A stretch of DNA of 64,000 nucleotides. It comes from Saxidomus purpurata (Eukaryota > Mollusca > Bivalvia > Venerida > Veneridae). The translations under genes were made by a program, and so were the position numbers. The first letter of the stretch is position 1; every line of letters begins with the position of its first letter. The stretch covers positions 33,194,963 to 33,258,962 of the forward strand of contig JAFMSR010000001.1 in the NCBI GenBank assembly GCA_022818135.1, given 5' to 3'. Below, piece after piece: positions 10,931 to 24,634 of this stretch. The notes beneath the pieces are model-generated. The model saw only the letters and a program-made list of their open reading frames with translations. It was not told the origin of the DNA and did no database searches.

Positions 10931-13900
10931 AGGGACATAGACATTTGCACGTCAAGTGTAGATCACAGCATTTTGCTGAATGTAGTTACTCGTTCCAGCA
11001 TATATTATCTGCTTATCACTTTGTTGCCCATATGTTCCAAGATGTGGCGGGTTGTAATGCATTGTGATTTTTGCCTTCGTGTAAACCACAAGGGATCGAA
11101 TCATACCCCACCCATCTTCTATTACCTTTTACCTTGAATTATCAATTCTATGATTTTCTTGTTTCAATTCATATATATTTATTAAAATAACAGTTTTTTC
11201 GCAATATTTACCTTTCTCAAGAAAGGCCATTCTTTGTGGTCTAACACCATACCGGACATATTCAATGCAAATGTGAAAAATGGCAAAGAATGAACGTTTG
11301 TAAAAACAGTCAGGAACTATTTTACATATGCACCGGGCACCGTTTGACCACTTCCTTTTCTTATTGCGGGCTGGAGTTATGGACGGCTGTTAAAGAAGGC
11401 TGAATTGTGTTTAGCGAAAACAAACCCGGTTGAAACTCGTAAACTGGTTTGTAGTTTTCGATAAGCTTTTCATTATATCTGTATGTCATAGACTAGATTT
11501 GCAGTCGGCATTGTCAATTGTATGTGTAGAATTGAATCAGTAAACATGTTGCGAAGGGAAATGTTTACCTTTACTACAGGTGAAGGTGGGTGGGGTAGAA
11601 ATTTTATTTGCTGAGCGGAGTGAGGTACAAATCATAGTATGTTCGTGCATCAGAATTATTGCCTCAGTGAGATGTGCAGGTTGAACTTATACATTATTGA
11701 TGCTTATGATGGCAGAAATTAATTGCATCCTGATACTGATAGCACCGGATTATACATCTTCCAAAATTTGCAAGGCTGTTGCTAGAGTAACAGAGTAAGG
11801 GTACCATTTCTCGGGCCTATGAGGATTTGAAATAGCCTCACTGACCTGTATAACAAACTGATATTTCATAGATATCTGTCTTTGGAAGGGCGACTGTCGT
11901 ATATTAGCAAAAAGCCCTGGCGCACAATGAGTTGGGCTAGATTTAGTCAAAATATTTAAGTGACGTCTTGAGCAAATTCTGAGATATTTTCGCTTTGGGT
12001 CAGAATCTCGCTATAACGTCAAAACTAGAAACCTACCTTTCCGTGGTGAAACAGAGATTTAGGTAGAAACATCTAAAGACAATATATTTTAACTAAGAAC
12101 CTGTAATATAACATAAAAATGAATGTATTTACTGTTCAATATCGTCAGTCGCTCAAGTTTAAAGAAAGTTATCAGCTAATGTTTCCTTTCACAGTTTCGT
12201 TTGTTTACTCCCTCCGCCATATTTATATGCTATCACGGTAGTGAAATGTGTACAATGAAAATGGCTATATCCCGTAACGTTCTGTACGTAAAATAGTCGG
12301 ACTGTTTGCTAGTTTTATAAATGATGGTGACTGCGGACAAATCGAACTTTTTTTCCTGATGATAGAGAATTTGCTCTCACACATGATCACCCGTTGAAAG
12401 CCAGTATATTCATTAAAACTTAGAAATTTATATACGATATAATTATGCAATACAATGCTGCAACATTGTCCGTTTCCGAAAACATTTTCATATGACTAAA
12501 GGAAAGATGTATGTTACGATAATGATTAAAGCAAGCGAATATACTTTGTTGTTATGACTTATTTTAATTGTAAAATATTCACAAGCTTTTGTGTCACAAA
12601 TATTTTATAAGATTATGTATGTATGTGAATATAAAGAAGTACGTAATCTTTTAAATAGTAGCAATGTATTTAAATTCTGCGGCGCGGGAAATTACAAGTT
12701 ACACAGCTTGCAATGACTTGATTGCTATGGCATATACATGTGGCATTGTTCCATCGAGTTCCCCCTGAAAATATTCCCGCCAAATATGACATGACCACGT
12801 GCTTTCAATAGAACACGGTCGTGAACAAATGAATGCAGTTCAAGCACATGGCAGGCATATACAAGTATGGCCAGTGCTGTTAAAATTATAAAGATGAATA
12901 ATTTGCTGTCCTCCTTGCGGAGTTTTGATATTTAAATTTTAAATACTGACGAACAGCCTACAGTACACATTTACGTCGCGTAAGCTTGTCCGCAGTTCGC
13001 CGTTCACGATAGTGTAAGCTATTTATTGGTATTTATCACGTGACTTTAGCGGAGATTGTATAAACTTAGGTGTTTATAATTCGTCAACACTCTTATTTTG
13101 ATGTATTGCGAGATACAAATGGAATAAATTGATGTGGAAATGGATATTCTCTAAAGGTATCGTCAACAAGTTACAGAAATATTATTTTTTTAAGACTTTT
13201 GACGGTTTAAGCCGCCGCCGAAAATTTGGGAGGAACGTTCACCATAGAAAGCCGGGTTTCTATGTTGTACGTAGAGGAGAGATATTGCCCATACAAATAA
13301 TAACACAATATCTCGACGCGCGTACAATTAGTTGGACTAGGCTAGATTGACTACTGCTGTCAGGCCTCGAAAAGAATTATCAATCCCACTTGTCCTGCTG
13401 GTGAAATAAAACTTACTCATATCATTAGCCATTCCTAAATAGTAGTTTTATTATCAGAAATTATCAGACTATTCTCGGCTCCACCATGATGTCATACTGA
13501 CCAGTTAACCAATCCGTTTATTATGTCACGCTCATTTCTTCTTTCGGTAAAAGGTGAAAACTTAGTCTTTACCGTTGACTCATATGCAAGTTAAAATTTA
13601 TATTAAACGAAACTAAAAGCTTCTAACAACATAGAATTATTTTAAAACCAATCTGATTGTTTCAAGGTAGTGAAAGATTGTCGTCTTCTTTCATTTCTAA
13701 TCTTGGTTATTGTATTATTCAAAGTTAAAGATGCATAGAGACCAGTGATGACATCCGAGAAATCACCTTTTATCAATTAAACAGTACCTGGATGTGCGAA
13801 GCTGAGAATTGTCTAGATCTACTTGTACATATGATGCAGGCCAGAGGTGTACAGATTCATTACACTGTGGTATCTCTAACTTCCCTGGTAAACAGCTCGC

Positions 13901-14217
13901 CAGTACCAGAATTTGGATCAGTATGATTTTATGGATAATCTACTGTACCTGCCGAGGGAACTGTAAAAGCAGAGTGCAAGCACTGTAAATTCTTCATATC
14001 TGGAAAAGTTAAAACAACACCAAATTTTGTATCTCATATTGTTTTATGATTTTCGTTGGTTTATTGAAATATAACGGTGGATTATATCTCTATTAACTCA
14101 CTGTCCAGGCAGTGGAAATTATCAAAATCTGTTGCCTGGATTTACGTCATAAATGAAGAGCATAATGAATGCAGGAAACCATATGACGATGAAGTTGTTA
14201 AAATGACATCATGATTG
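10931..14217. other. non-coding stretch with CpG-richer core (possible promoter)
   Basis: No supported exon. From about 12650 to 13340 CpG is denser than around it (GGCGCGGG, TTACGTCGCG, GACGCGCG), with E-box CACGTG at 12796-12801 and 13037-13042. This could be the start region of SIPA1L (10 kb upstream of its first coding exon) or of another transcript. No splice donor could be tied to it. The 73-codon frame at 13129 is unassigned. Confidence 0.25.
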
Positions 14218-14470
14218 CGATGCTTTCTGGTGACGTTTCCCATAATTTTCTACATTTTATTGAAATAAACTCAACAAAAGTAGAGTTTGAGACATAGAAT
14301 AAACAGAAAAATTGTTGGTATCGATGTCATATCATGATAATTTCACTTGTGAACACCAAAAGTAGTTATTTTCACACTTGGCTGCGCCACTCGTGAAAAT
14401 ATCACTTTTGGTGCCCACTCGTTGAAATTATAACGTGATTTTACACCGAAACCAACAATTATCCTCTATT
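14218..14470. mobile_element. palindromic non-autonomous element, copy 1
   Basis: Contains a 39-bp inverted repeat: left arm 14337-14375 and right arm 14393-14431 (core CACCAAAAGT / ACTTTTGGTG), with a 17-bp loop reading ACTTGGCTGCGCCACTC. The upstream part (AACTCAACAAAAGTAGAGTTT) and the downstream ACCGAAACCA recur at 21470-21650, showing dispersion. It resembles a MITE or fold-back element; no target-site duplication was identified. Confidence 0.75.
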
Positions 14471-14569
14471 TAATCGATTATGAATCGTTATTATTACTTT
14501 AATCGATTACCCCATGTCTGATTTTTGGGTGATATAGCTAAAAACTATTTTTATGCTCTCGAAGGATGG

Positions 14570-15062
14570 CATATTTAAATTGCACCTTCCGTCTATGCGT
14601 CCCCACTTACACATTCGTGTCTGCTCTGTAACTTTGTCATGCATTGAAGGATTTTAAAATAACTCGGTACAAATGTCTAGCACATCAAGACGACATGTCG
14701 CGTGCAAGACCCACGTCGCTACCTCAAAGGTCAAGGTCACACTTAGAAGTTTTAGGTAATGGATTTATGCAATGTGTCTGGACTATAACTTTGTCGTGCA
14801 TTGATTGATTTAAAAATAACTTGGCACAAATGTTCAGCACATCAAGACAATGTGTTGTCTGCAAGTACCATGTCCTTACCTCAAAGGTCAAGATCACACT
14901 CGGTATTTAAAAGTAATGGAATAATGTATGCATTGTAACTCTGTCATGCATGGAAGGATTTTAAAATTACATCGCACATTTATTGAGTACATGGAGAAGA
15001 CACAGACTGTGAGACACCTCTTTCGGGGGGCATTCGTCACTTGTGAGGGACAGCTCTTGTTG
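14570..15062. repeat. modular dispersed repeat ending GACAGCTCTTGTT
   Basis: Three diverged modules of about 130-150 bp share TAACTTTGTC(A/G)TGCATTGA, GGTACAAATG-like text and ACCTCAAAGGTCAAG. The end is GTGAGGGACAGCTCTTGTT, the same terminal word as the intron 4 element (34421-34433). Short modular arrays with a fixed tail suggest a non-autonomous transposon family. Confidence 0.7.
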
Positions 15063-18000
15063 TAATGGTGATCTTAAATGAAATATTGAAATAAAAATTT
15101 TGATTTACCAATAGTAGGGCACTATTCAATTATAATTCGGCATGCTTTCTAAAATATCTGCCTAAGTCATGTTGAATTCAAAAATGTCCCATAAAAATTT
15201 AGGTCGCTACTTTGGCAATGTATAATTTATACAATCTATATCAATGACAATATTAGATCTATGTATTGCCAGGAAAGTGGCGAGACGATAGGGAAGAGCG
15301 ATACACTAACCAGTTTGCGAAACATCAGTCCTGTACTTTCTAATAATAAAACTACTGAAAATATTGTGTAATTGTACATTAATTATTTTCAAAAGTGTCT
15401 GACTCGATAATTTTATTATTTGAATTTTTTATCAATTATGCTAAAATATTGAATGCTAGCTTTCCCATACGGTTTTAGATACGCTGGTGTAAAGCTTTTT
15501 AAACAAATCGCATCATATTGTGTCCAAATTTCATGATGTGTCATGTATGTTAGATATTAGATAAACTTGAGTTGTAAATGATGCATTTTTTATTTTTAAT
15601 CCCCAAAAAAAAGAATCTGGTCTCACTTAGAGTTTAGGTCTTCGTGATAGTCATTGTTTGTTGGTTTTCAGAGCACACTGGCCATATTTTTTTTGATTAA
15701 GGCATGTTGGTAATTAGTCTGCCATAGTGAAGGTAGTGAAGTCTGACACATACTGTTTGCAATAGGGTGCTAAAAATAATCGATGCCAATAATGAATTCC
15801 ATAGGATTCCTTAAATGTTTGGGAAACCTGTGTCAAAAATTTACACAATATATACCAGCATGCCAATTCATGCACTGCGTAATTCACATGCACACACAAA
15901 AATTACCAACCATACTTGCATGCACATACAGTTTTGGCAGGGTTCTTTGTAAAAGGATGCTTTAGAAATCCAAGGAATATTCCACGGTATGCATTATACA
16001 ATACACAAAAAATATAAAGGTGCCGCACATTTTGCACTCGGGACCAATTTGAACACAAAGTTTTGCGATACTTTCCGCGACTGTTTTTAGCCAGATAGAC
16101 ATAATCACTTCTAATTGTTTCAACCATGCAAATGTTTGGTGTCATGTTTGCAGAAATAAGCCTTTTTAAAGGTTATTATTGTAGAAACAGCAGAAAGGTA
16201 TGTTTGGTTTTGGTCAGATTATGAAAGGTTAAAAATGGGTTTCCAACTTTTTCCAACAGAGAAGTCCTGGACTCTTTAACTTTCAAAATCATTTGAAAAC
16301 CTTGTATGGCTGATTCTGCGATTTGGCTGAAAGTTATTAGCTCGATCCTTCACTCAGCTGGTCAGTTTACTTCTTGGGTTAGAAATATTGGCAGCTTGGA
16401 TGTAATGCATTGTAGTCTGGTTCTCCATCCTGTCAAATTATTGTTAAAAGATTCAGTCAGTTTAACAAGGAAAATAATAAAGATAATTTGACAGGTAGGG
16501 TAATTCTGTCGTGTAGCAACCAAAAACTATAGACCTTTCACTTTCAAAAGGTGTTGAAATTAGGCTTTTAAAAAAATGAAAGCATACATTAACATAGGGG
16601 AAAAAAAGGAAAATAAAAAAATGTTTTTAAGTAGCGAATGATTATAGAGTTCAAGTGGATTATGGGTTGTCGAGTATTTCTACAAGGATGTTTTTTCTTC
16701 AGCAGCTGGTAAAAATTTTCCATCTGGTATCTTTTTTTTCAACAGCAGTGACAGCTGGAGTTTTGATAATAGCCTGAGCCAGCTTTTTATTTGTTTGTGA
16801 TACAGTTAGATTAATCGGTTGGTTGGAATGTGTTTCTTTTTCTTGCTCTGTATCAGATACAGTTGTAATTGGGAGATTGTTTTCCCAGTGTATTAATACT
16901 GTTTTAAGATAAAACTGCTTGATTGTGTGCAGGTATTTAATTAAGGATGCTGTACATGATTGTAAGAGAGGAATTTATGTTGATTTAAAGGTGCTGTGCT
17001 TTATCATTGCTTTATATTGTGATTTAACTGGTTCAGTTAATAAGTCAAAATTTATTTACAATGTAGGTGTTTTCATTAACAGGTTAAACGCTTTAAGAAA
17101 TGATTAAAGTTTAAAAGGAAGTAATTATGGCTTTATTTTAACATAAAGGTATGAAATATTTGTGGCAATGGAATGCGTTGAGTTACTACAGTCATTGATA
17201 CTGTGATATCAAGCGGGGATCCCTGACGTGTTGAATGACTACAAAAGTGTTCATTTGTGACTTGACATGCGATTTAAATGCACGGACATAAAAGCTTAGA
17301 TTCTGACCAAGATTTCTGTATGGATATTACATTGTATTTGTATTGAACTTTTTGTTGAAACATTGTCTCATATTTTACTCAACTTAACTGTGTACTGAAT
17401 CTAACTGTAGTGATAGGGTGAAGTTATGAACAGAAAAACCACAAAATGTGTATTATAAAATAGTCATTTTTATCGCCAAGGAGATTGTATCTTAGTGTAA
17501 ATCACTGACCTGGATCAAATGATTAAATCAGCTTTATAATTAGTCATCAGGCATTTCCCGATATTTGACTGACAGAGTACAGTATGTGTTTATATGACAT
17601 ACATATCAACAGGTATTCTAGCTTTAGATGATTTATTCTACACAGGTGATTTACTTCTTTATCAGACAGGATAGTGGATTTTGGATTGAAGGGTATCAAC
17701 ATTTAAGATCTGTAGGATTTTTCCTGTTGTAGTCTTGCTCCTACAGGTTTGTATTTTGTTAACATTATACATGAATTCATTTTGTGTTTTAAATGGTACG
17801 TTTCTTGATAATTTGTATCGTTGAGGTAAGCTTTATAAATACCTTGTAATTGTGCAGTTCTATAATGATTTTGTTTTGCCAGTAGTTTGAGGATTATTAA
17901 ACTTATTTCTGGATGACTTCTTCTGATTCAAGTTTATTTCTTGTTGATGTTACCAAATGTTTGGAATTAAAATGCATATGAAACAAAATCATTCATTATA

Positions 18001-21000
18001 GATCACATTTAAAGGTGTTTGGCACATATCCCATTGAAGTGTGGTATTTTACTGTTGTGTGTGTGCGGTAATGTCGTTGAATAATTCAAACTTGCTCATC
18101 CCAGCTGATACTAAAATACCTGAAATTCTAGGTCATGGTATTTCATAGTGTACTGTTTCAGATTGCTGATTTATCATTTTGTTTATATGAGGTATATATA
18201 TAATAATCAGAAGAAGACATGTTTTAAACAGATATTTTCACATTTTCTTTTAAATTTCAGATAAAGTAGATACACCATTTGATAAAATATAAAATTAATT
18301 CACTGTTGACTTTTCTTTGAAATTGGTTGACTTTAAAAACTTAGTCAATTAGAACCAGTCACCATAGTTATATAGGCTATATATTGATAAAAATTGCCTG
18401 TCTCTGAAAGCAAAATCAGTTTTCAACTTTCAAATTTATTTTTGTTATTTGGGTGCTTATCTAATCAGGTGTGAATTTTATGAAAAACCCAAACTTAGTT
18501 TATATTGCTTCTATTGTGCTAAGATACAATGAGGTTTCAAGTGCGCCTATGTGGTGCAGCTGCATCCATACACCATGATGACTCATCTTAAGTTTCCTTA
18601 AGGGGTTTTCATTAACTCTCAGAATTTCTTAGTCATCCATAAAAAGCAAAACAGTCTCTGCAGCCAAGTATTGTCAGTATCTCATACTGGTATCTTGTTA
18701 CTTTGTCATGTTTGTAGGAACTTCTAGTTCACTGGCAACATATGAATAGCTGGTTAACCATTAGGTAATATTTCAACATGAAATTCTGTACCGAACATAG
18801 CATGTCCTTTTATGTCTGCAAAATTTAATTGTAACATGACACTTTGCATGTCGAGACAACATCCTAGGCAAAGGCTTTGATCTGACTCCATTAACTAATT
18901 ACCCATTGTTATCAAGAACCTGCATCAAGGTTTGGTGGAGTCGTTTGTGCTTTAATTATTATTTTTGTATGTTTGCATGTCATCATAGGCCTTCCAGCTA
19001 ATCGAGCATGCTTGTCATGGGCTATGATTGGTCAGTTACATGTACTAGTCACTTAGGGTGTCCTTTTATGTCAGCTGGACATGGTCAATCTATCATATAT
19101 GTCCACTTTGAAAACTCATTAGTAGGTTAACAGGCAATTTCCTCCAATTACTCATTTACATTTGCTGCAGTTTTTGCTGTGTATTGATTTGAGACCTGGT
19201 TAAATTGACGAAACTGAGGACATGCACAACATGCATAATGCACATTTTGGATATTGTGCCAGACTGAAATAGTTCCATACAGGCAGCTGTCGTTTTCTCT
19301 TTGAAATGACTAATACTATAATTATAGTAAAACCAGATATATTCATGTTCATGGACTATTGTAAGCTTATTCAATCCTTTAATATGCTCATACTGCAAAT
19401 TAAATAGCTTAAATTTGACAACATATGAAATGATTTGGATATTTTATCTGTTTACTGTCACAATTATTTACTAAATGTGCCTGGTGAATCACAGAGATAT
19501 AGCCATACATGAAGTATTTCATTGTAGGCAGACATTTTACTACATTTGTATTCCTTCTCAAGTAATGATAGCAGTTCAATGGATTTTATGTTATCTTATA
19601 GGATTTAATGCTCTTAAGGAATGCGGATAATTTTGACTGTATGTGGCTTTTGATATTTGCTTTTAATATTTCCAATATTGGGCAAAAAAAGACAGCCTTC
19701 AGTATTTTGACTCATCGACTAATAGATAAACGATCAAACTTTAGACACAATCCTTAAATTCTTACACATACATGTTTGACAGCACATACTGTCAAGACAC
19801 TTGATATCATAGGGGAAGTTTTTCTTAACATATCAAACAATACTAGTGTTAACAAAAAGGTGCAAGGGATGTTTTTCGTGGCCCTGTGGCAATGTTTGTA
19901 AATGAGTGGAATGGCTTTAAGTGTTTTAACATTTTGTTCAAACATGCCAGATTTGTTTGGTCTTGGATTAAAAAGTTTGCCACAAAAGTGTAAATCCTCT
20001 ATAAAGCTCTTTTCATATATTAATTGTGACTTTATAGCATTTTTTGAAAATATTTGAATGTACATGACTTTGTACAGGTTTAGTTGGAATCTTACAGGTT
20101 GCATATAGACTTCTGAAGTTGAAAAAATTGTGCACATTGTATGATATATACACATGTATAGTATCAGAATATACATGTAATTCAAGCTTAGAGGTTGGTA
20201 CTGAAATTATTATGTTGACAAGTTTATTACAGTTATTAGAATGCATAACTTTATACTAAGCCACTGTCTAGCAATGGAAGTAGGCATTCCACAGTGGTAT
20301 TATTTCTTTGATGAATTTGAAGACATGATGGCTGCATACTTCATTGTAACTGAAAAACAAAAAAAGCCAAATTAAAGTCCCAGGATCACTTTGAATTAAC
20401 TGACATAGTAACATAAATTTATTCATAGGATAATGATAGATCCGTGTTTTGTTCACTCTAAAACAATGTTGACAGAATTATGCCTTTCTTTTGTATTCAA
20501 TTTGTTTCTTCAAGAAAGGGTTGACAGGAAGCCTTTGATTTTTTTTTGCAATATCATTGAAAAAAATACTGCACTATCTTTCTAATATCATATGTAAATA
20601 CTGATTTAAAAGCAAAGTAAGGAGTGTTTTTGGTACAAACAAAGGTCAATTCTGTCAGTAAGACATCATTCTTGATAAAATGAGAGCTTCTTGTAATGTA
20701 TGTGATCCTGGGACTTTAAGTGATTGTTGATTACAGAAGTGAATTTGCATATAAAAGTGCGAAGGAAACTCTTGTATTTGTTTCGCTTTCGTATTCATCA
20801 GCATATAGAGTTTCTCATACATAAATCTGGGTATGGCAGTCTTCTGTGATTGCCAGTTTGGTATTGTGATGCTTGAAATTGATTTGTCTGTCTCAATGTG
20901 TGACACTTGGAGTTAATCTACTGCGAAATGAAATACTAATCATAGATGCCACGTTGAGAATGTGAATCAGCAGCAGCAGCAAAAAACTGCAGAAAATTGA

Positions 21001-21469
21001 GAGAACTGTTCATTGAACGCAGTAAATTGTAGGCTGTTTGTTTGAAGTTATGTGATTATCTGTTATTAAAGTGCATTTTGAGTGTGTGCTGTAGATTACA
21101 GAGATAAGGTAGGGGAATGTTCCCAGACCAGATAGAATAATGATGAGAATGGCTGCCATTTTTATTGTGAGATAACCAGCCAGGTATTTTATCTCAGGTG
21201 TATTGGAACCAGCACGCTTATGAAAACTTAAACTTCAGATGATAAAATTTTGTGGTTATTATGAGTGATAAGTTGTTTGCATACATGAAGGAAGGAATTC
21301 TGTTTTGAGCCAACGTCTTTTGTGGACGGGGTTGTATAGTTCAGGAAAATTAAAGTGCTCATTTATTTCTGGTTTACCTGGCGCAAAGTGCCAAGAGTGA
21401 GCTATCAGGATCACTCACTGTCCGGGGTCCATTGCCATCTGTACACCATTTCCTTCAAACTGCTTTTTG
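15063..21469. other. 6.4-kb AT-rich stretch without a supported gene
   Basis: Many short frames on both strands, all with random-looking composition and no family motif. No tandem array or tRNA was noticed. It could be intergenic or the first intron of SIPA1L. Confidence 0.55.
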
Positions 21470-21650
21470 ATGACGATTCCCATGATTTTCTACATTTTGT
21501 AAGAACAAACTCAACAAAAGTAGAGTTTTAGGCCTAAAATAAACAAAGGTGATATTGATGTTATATCACATGTATTTCACTGTTCATGCCAATAAAAACA
21601 CTCGGTAAAATTATAACAGGATATTACGCCGAAACCATATACTAAGTACA
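21470..21650. mobile_element. decayed copy 2 of the palindromic element
   Basis: Matches 14225-14460: TGACGA/CGTTTCCCAT, TTTTCTACATTTT, ACAAACTCAACAAAAGTAGAGTTT, TGATGTTATATCA, then AAATTATAACAGGATATTACGCCGAAACC. Most of the inverted-repeat centre is lost here. Confidence 0.7.
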
Positions 21651-23174
21651 TAGCGTCTTAAGGCTAATACGGTTACATTTAATCGGAATAAAGATAAAAA
21701 TGCCGTACATTTATATCACTTATGCCCCTTAGGTTGATACATTTATTAACTTGATACAACTATTTGTTTTTATTGTCCACTAACCAGTAAACAATACAGA
21801 CATATCATAGTTGGCCCTCAGGCCTACACCAGTCTGCCAGTTATTATCTTGTAAAATCAATTGTAACTGAACAAATGAAGTGCTGGAATTTTGACTACTC
21901 TGCCAATAAAATGGAATGTGATTGATCTGAAATTGTTTATATTTCTTCCAGTTTAGGTTTAATATAATAAATTGTCTTGAACAAAATTGATGGAATTTCT
22001 TCGAAGTTGTAGCATTAATATGTTATCAGGTAATGTTTTGCATTTGGCAATCAAACATGAAAATATTATATTTTTGAAGAAAGAATGCAACACTGTTCCA
22101 ACAATATCAGGAAAACAACACCTCCAGACTTAGCAAGGTTTTGTACATGTGCTGGAATTTTATGCATCAACATGCGTATTACAATTTACATGGATTATAT
22201 ATATTTTTTCAGATCGATAGTCAAAGACAGCTTTAGAAGATGACCTGAGTGACATAAAACAGGAAAACAAGCAAACCCCAGAGATACCTCCATACTAGTA
22301 ACTGAGACAGCAGACCTGAGTGGAAAAAAACAACATGTAGATGAAATATTAAAATGGTGTAAAGCTGCTTTTCCCAAGAAGGACCAGACCAATTATCACA
22401 GTTTTGTTGTTTTATCATGATAATAAAGCTTCTGAGATGAAGCAGATTGTGCCCCAAGCTTCTCTGTGAATCTGATTCCTTCCACATGCAGAAAGGTGTG
22501 CACTGGAACATTTTACATCATCTACCTAGACACAAGGAAAACAAGCAAGCTTCCTATACATACAGCTGTGATAATTATTTAAAATATTTTAACAGTTTCC
22601 AGGCTTTCTCACATTTTCATTTAGTGAATATATAGAGGATATTGTTCTTAATTGCCAGTTTCCTGTCTTAATTGCTGAATGAGGAAGCAGAAGTTTCAGC
22701 ATATATCCAGAAAATGTGCAGACCTTCGGCATGTTGAGAAATGAAAATCATGTGGAGAAATTTTATGAGTAGTATAGAAGATATAAATCATGCTTTTTAT
22801 GTTTTAAGCCCTTGTGATAATGAAGATGAGTAAAACTTGAATGGAAGTGAACGAATGTTTTATTGGAATCGTAGTGGGATATACATCTGTTTCTGGTATC
22901 ACCGAGCTCAGTAAGCCCTGCTGATTTGCTGGATTTATTTGCCGTTTTCTTTGGATTTTAGTGAATTGTGAAAGTGTTCATTTGATTACTGGAAACAAGC
23001 TATGAAACAAAACTGAATAATAGAGATGTGAGAAATTTGAAATTAAATAAGTTATTCCTGTGCCTAATTAAATACCTGTCAGTGAGTTTTATTGTAGTTA
23101 TTTTGATAGGATAATCCGTATGCTTTAGAATGTGAAAAAGTTAATTTCATTTTATGAGTTGTGTAGCGTGTCAA
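21651..23174. other. region just upstream of SIPA1L coding start
   Basis: Probably 5' UTR or intron. A pyrimidine tract with TTTTTTCAG ends at 22213 and could be the acceptor of the exon carrying the start codon. In that case the exon would have about 1 kb of 5' UTR with several upstream ATGs. Not provable here. Confidence 0.3.
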
Positions 23175-23258
23175 ATGATTGGATTGGAGTGTTATTATGT
23201 CGGAGGAATTAATCCCACCATTCACTGGCCCGATGTCAAAAGAGACGGCTCAATATAG
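23175..23258 (+). other. uORF overlapping the SIPA1L start
   Basis: An ATG at 23175 lies 22 nt before the chosen start, in another frame. It opens a 27-codon frame that ends at TAG 23256-23258, inside the coding sequence. Its -3 base is C (weak context), while the main ATG at 23197 has A at -3. If the mRNA begins upstream, leaky scanning past this uORF would be needed. This is inferred from sequence only. Confidence 0.5.
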
Positions 23259-24634
23259 GGCTAAACAGGCAGTGGAGTATTATCATAAGCAGTTAAAAGT
23301 TCAGACAAAGCCAGAATTACCCAAAAGACAAAATCGAGACAGAGAGGAAAATATAACAGAGCATCGTGATAAAGTAAACGGATATCGTGCTCAGTATGAA
23401 CAAAAACGTGTTAACATAGACGGTCGGCACAGTGCACAGGTGCATTATGATCCACCGCCTGATAGGTTCGTGCGTGGTGGTCACCGTGCCACTGTTCATG
23501 CAACAAACTCTGGTCGCAACTGGCAGCAAAACAGCAGCAATAATCATGTACAGAATAACAACACCAGAAATATTGTCCGTCAGGAACATAGGTCGGGATC
23601 CAAAAAGAGATACAGTCGAGGCTTGCACCGCAGCAACAGTAATCTAGAGGAAAGTATGGAGTACATTGATGTTGAAGATTTAGATACTTCAATAAGTTCT
23701 CGTAGGGAGTACGGAAGTACTTCCTCATTAGACATGATGAATGCCAGTACAAGTAGTGATAGTTTCTTCCAGATGTTGGAAAATCTTAAACCTTTAAACA
23801 CTGACCAGAGAAGCCCCGCCCCTTCAAAATTGAAGGAAGTGTTGCGTGGGTCTAAAGTGGAAAGAAATCATCTCACTTTTTTACAAAATTTGGAAACAAT
23901 TGCAAATGGCTCTGTCATAACTAACCGTCCAGTGTCAGATGAAGTTGATGAAGGGAGCCAAAGTCCAAGAACTAGAGCGAAATTAAAACAAAAAGACAGA
24001 AAACTTAGATCCAAGTCTATAACTCCAGATGTTGGACCTGGGGTTTGGAAACGATTCAGAAATAAAAACGAGCCAGAAACTGGAACAAAATCTAGTGACT
24101 CTACAACTGATTTAGAACTTAAAGGAGATGATAGATTCCGACGGAAAGCTTTTGTGCATTATGATAGTCAAAGTATTGGATTTGATATAAACCAAGTATT
24201 AAAAGCTAAAACATCAACTAATTTTTCAAACATATCAACTGGTGCATCAGCTGCATCTGGAGTGAGAGAAAGCTATGCGGGTGAGGCTGATGACCCGGAT
24301 ATTGTTGCAAATGCGGACGATGGTGACGGTCGTAGCAGTGAGCAGGTGCATTCGTGTTCGTTTTTCCGCAATGAAATTGGTGGTGAGGAAGAAAGAATAG
24401 TGGGATTAACCCAGAGTACTGCCACTAAACATTTGCAAACTGGCAGAGAAAAGACTCCAAATCATAGTGCAATATCAATGAATCGTTCCCCTGAATGTTG
24501 TGGGGTGACAATTTTAGACTGTTCTCCAACATCTGTAGGACATATTCTTCCACCACATATTAAGCATAAAGGTCATGTCATAGAATATACAGACACTGGT
24601 GCCTTCTACTACAGACATTTCTTCAACAGTCAAG
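23197..24634 (+). CDS. SIPA1L: SIPA1L exon 1 (N-terminal disordered region)
   Basis: Encodes residues 1-479, starting [13 protein letters not shown]. The exon is rich in Ser, Arg and Asn, with little order until the last 60 residues. Near residue 330 lies the family-conserved FVHYDSQS...FDINQVL motif. The end ([17 protein letters not shown]) is the lead-in to the RapGAP domain. The donor is CAAG|GTGAGT and the exon ends in phase 1. A continuous 1438-nt frame is unusual in this AT-rich region and supports coding. Confidence 0.95.

Noticed and set aside
13129..13350. 73-codon frame as SIPA1L first exon
   Set aside because: No donor at its end, no family similarity, and a frame end at a plain stop.
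23179..23181. SIPA1L start at 23179
   Set aside because: That codon is TTG; the first in-frame ATG is at 23197.
23317..23801. minus- and plus-strand frames inside SIPA1L exon 1
   Set aside because: Shadows of the real coding frame.
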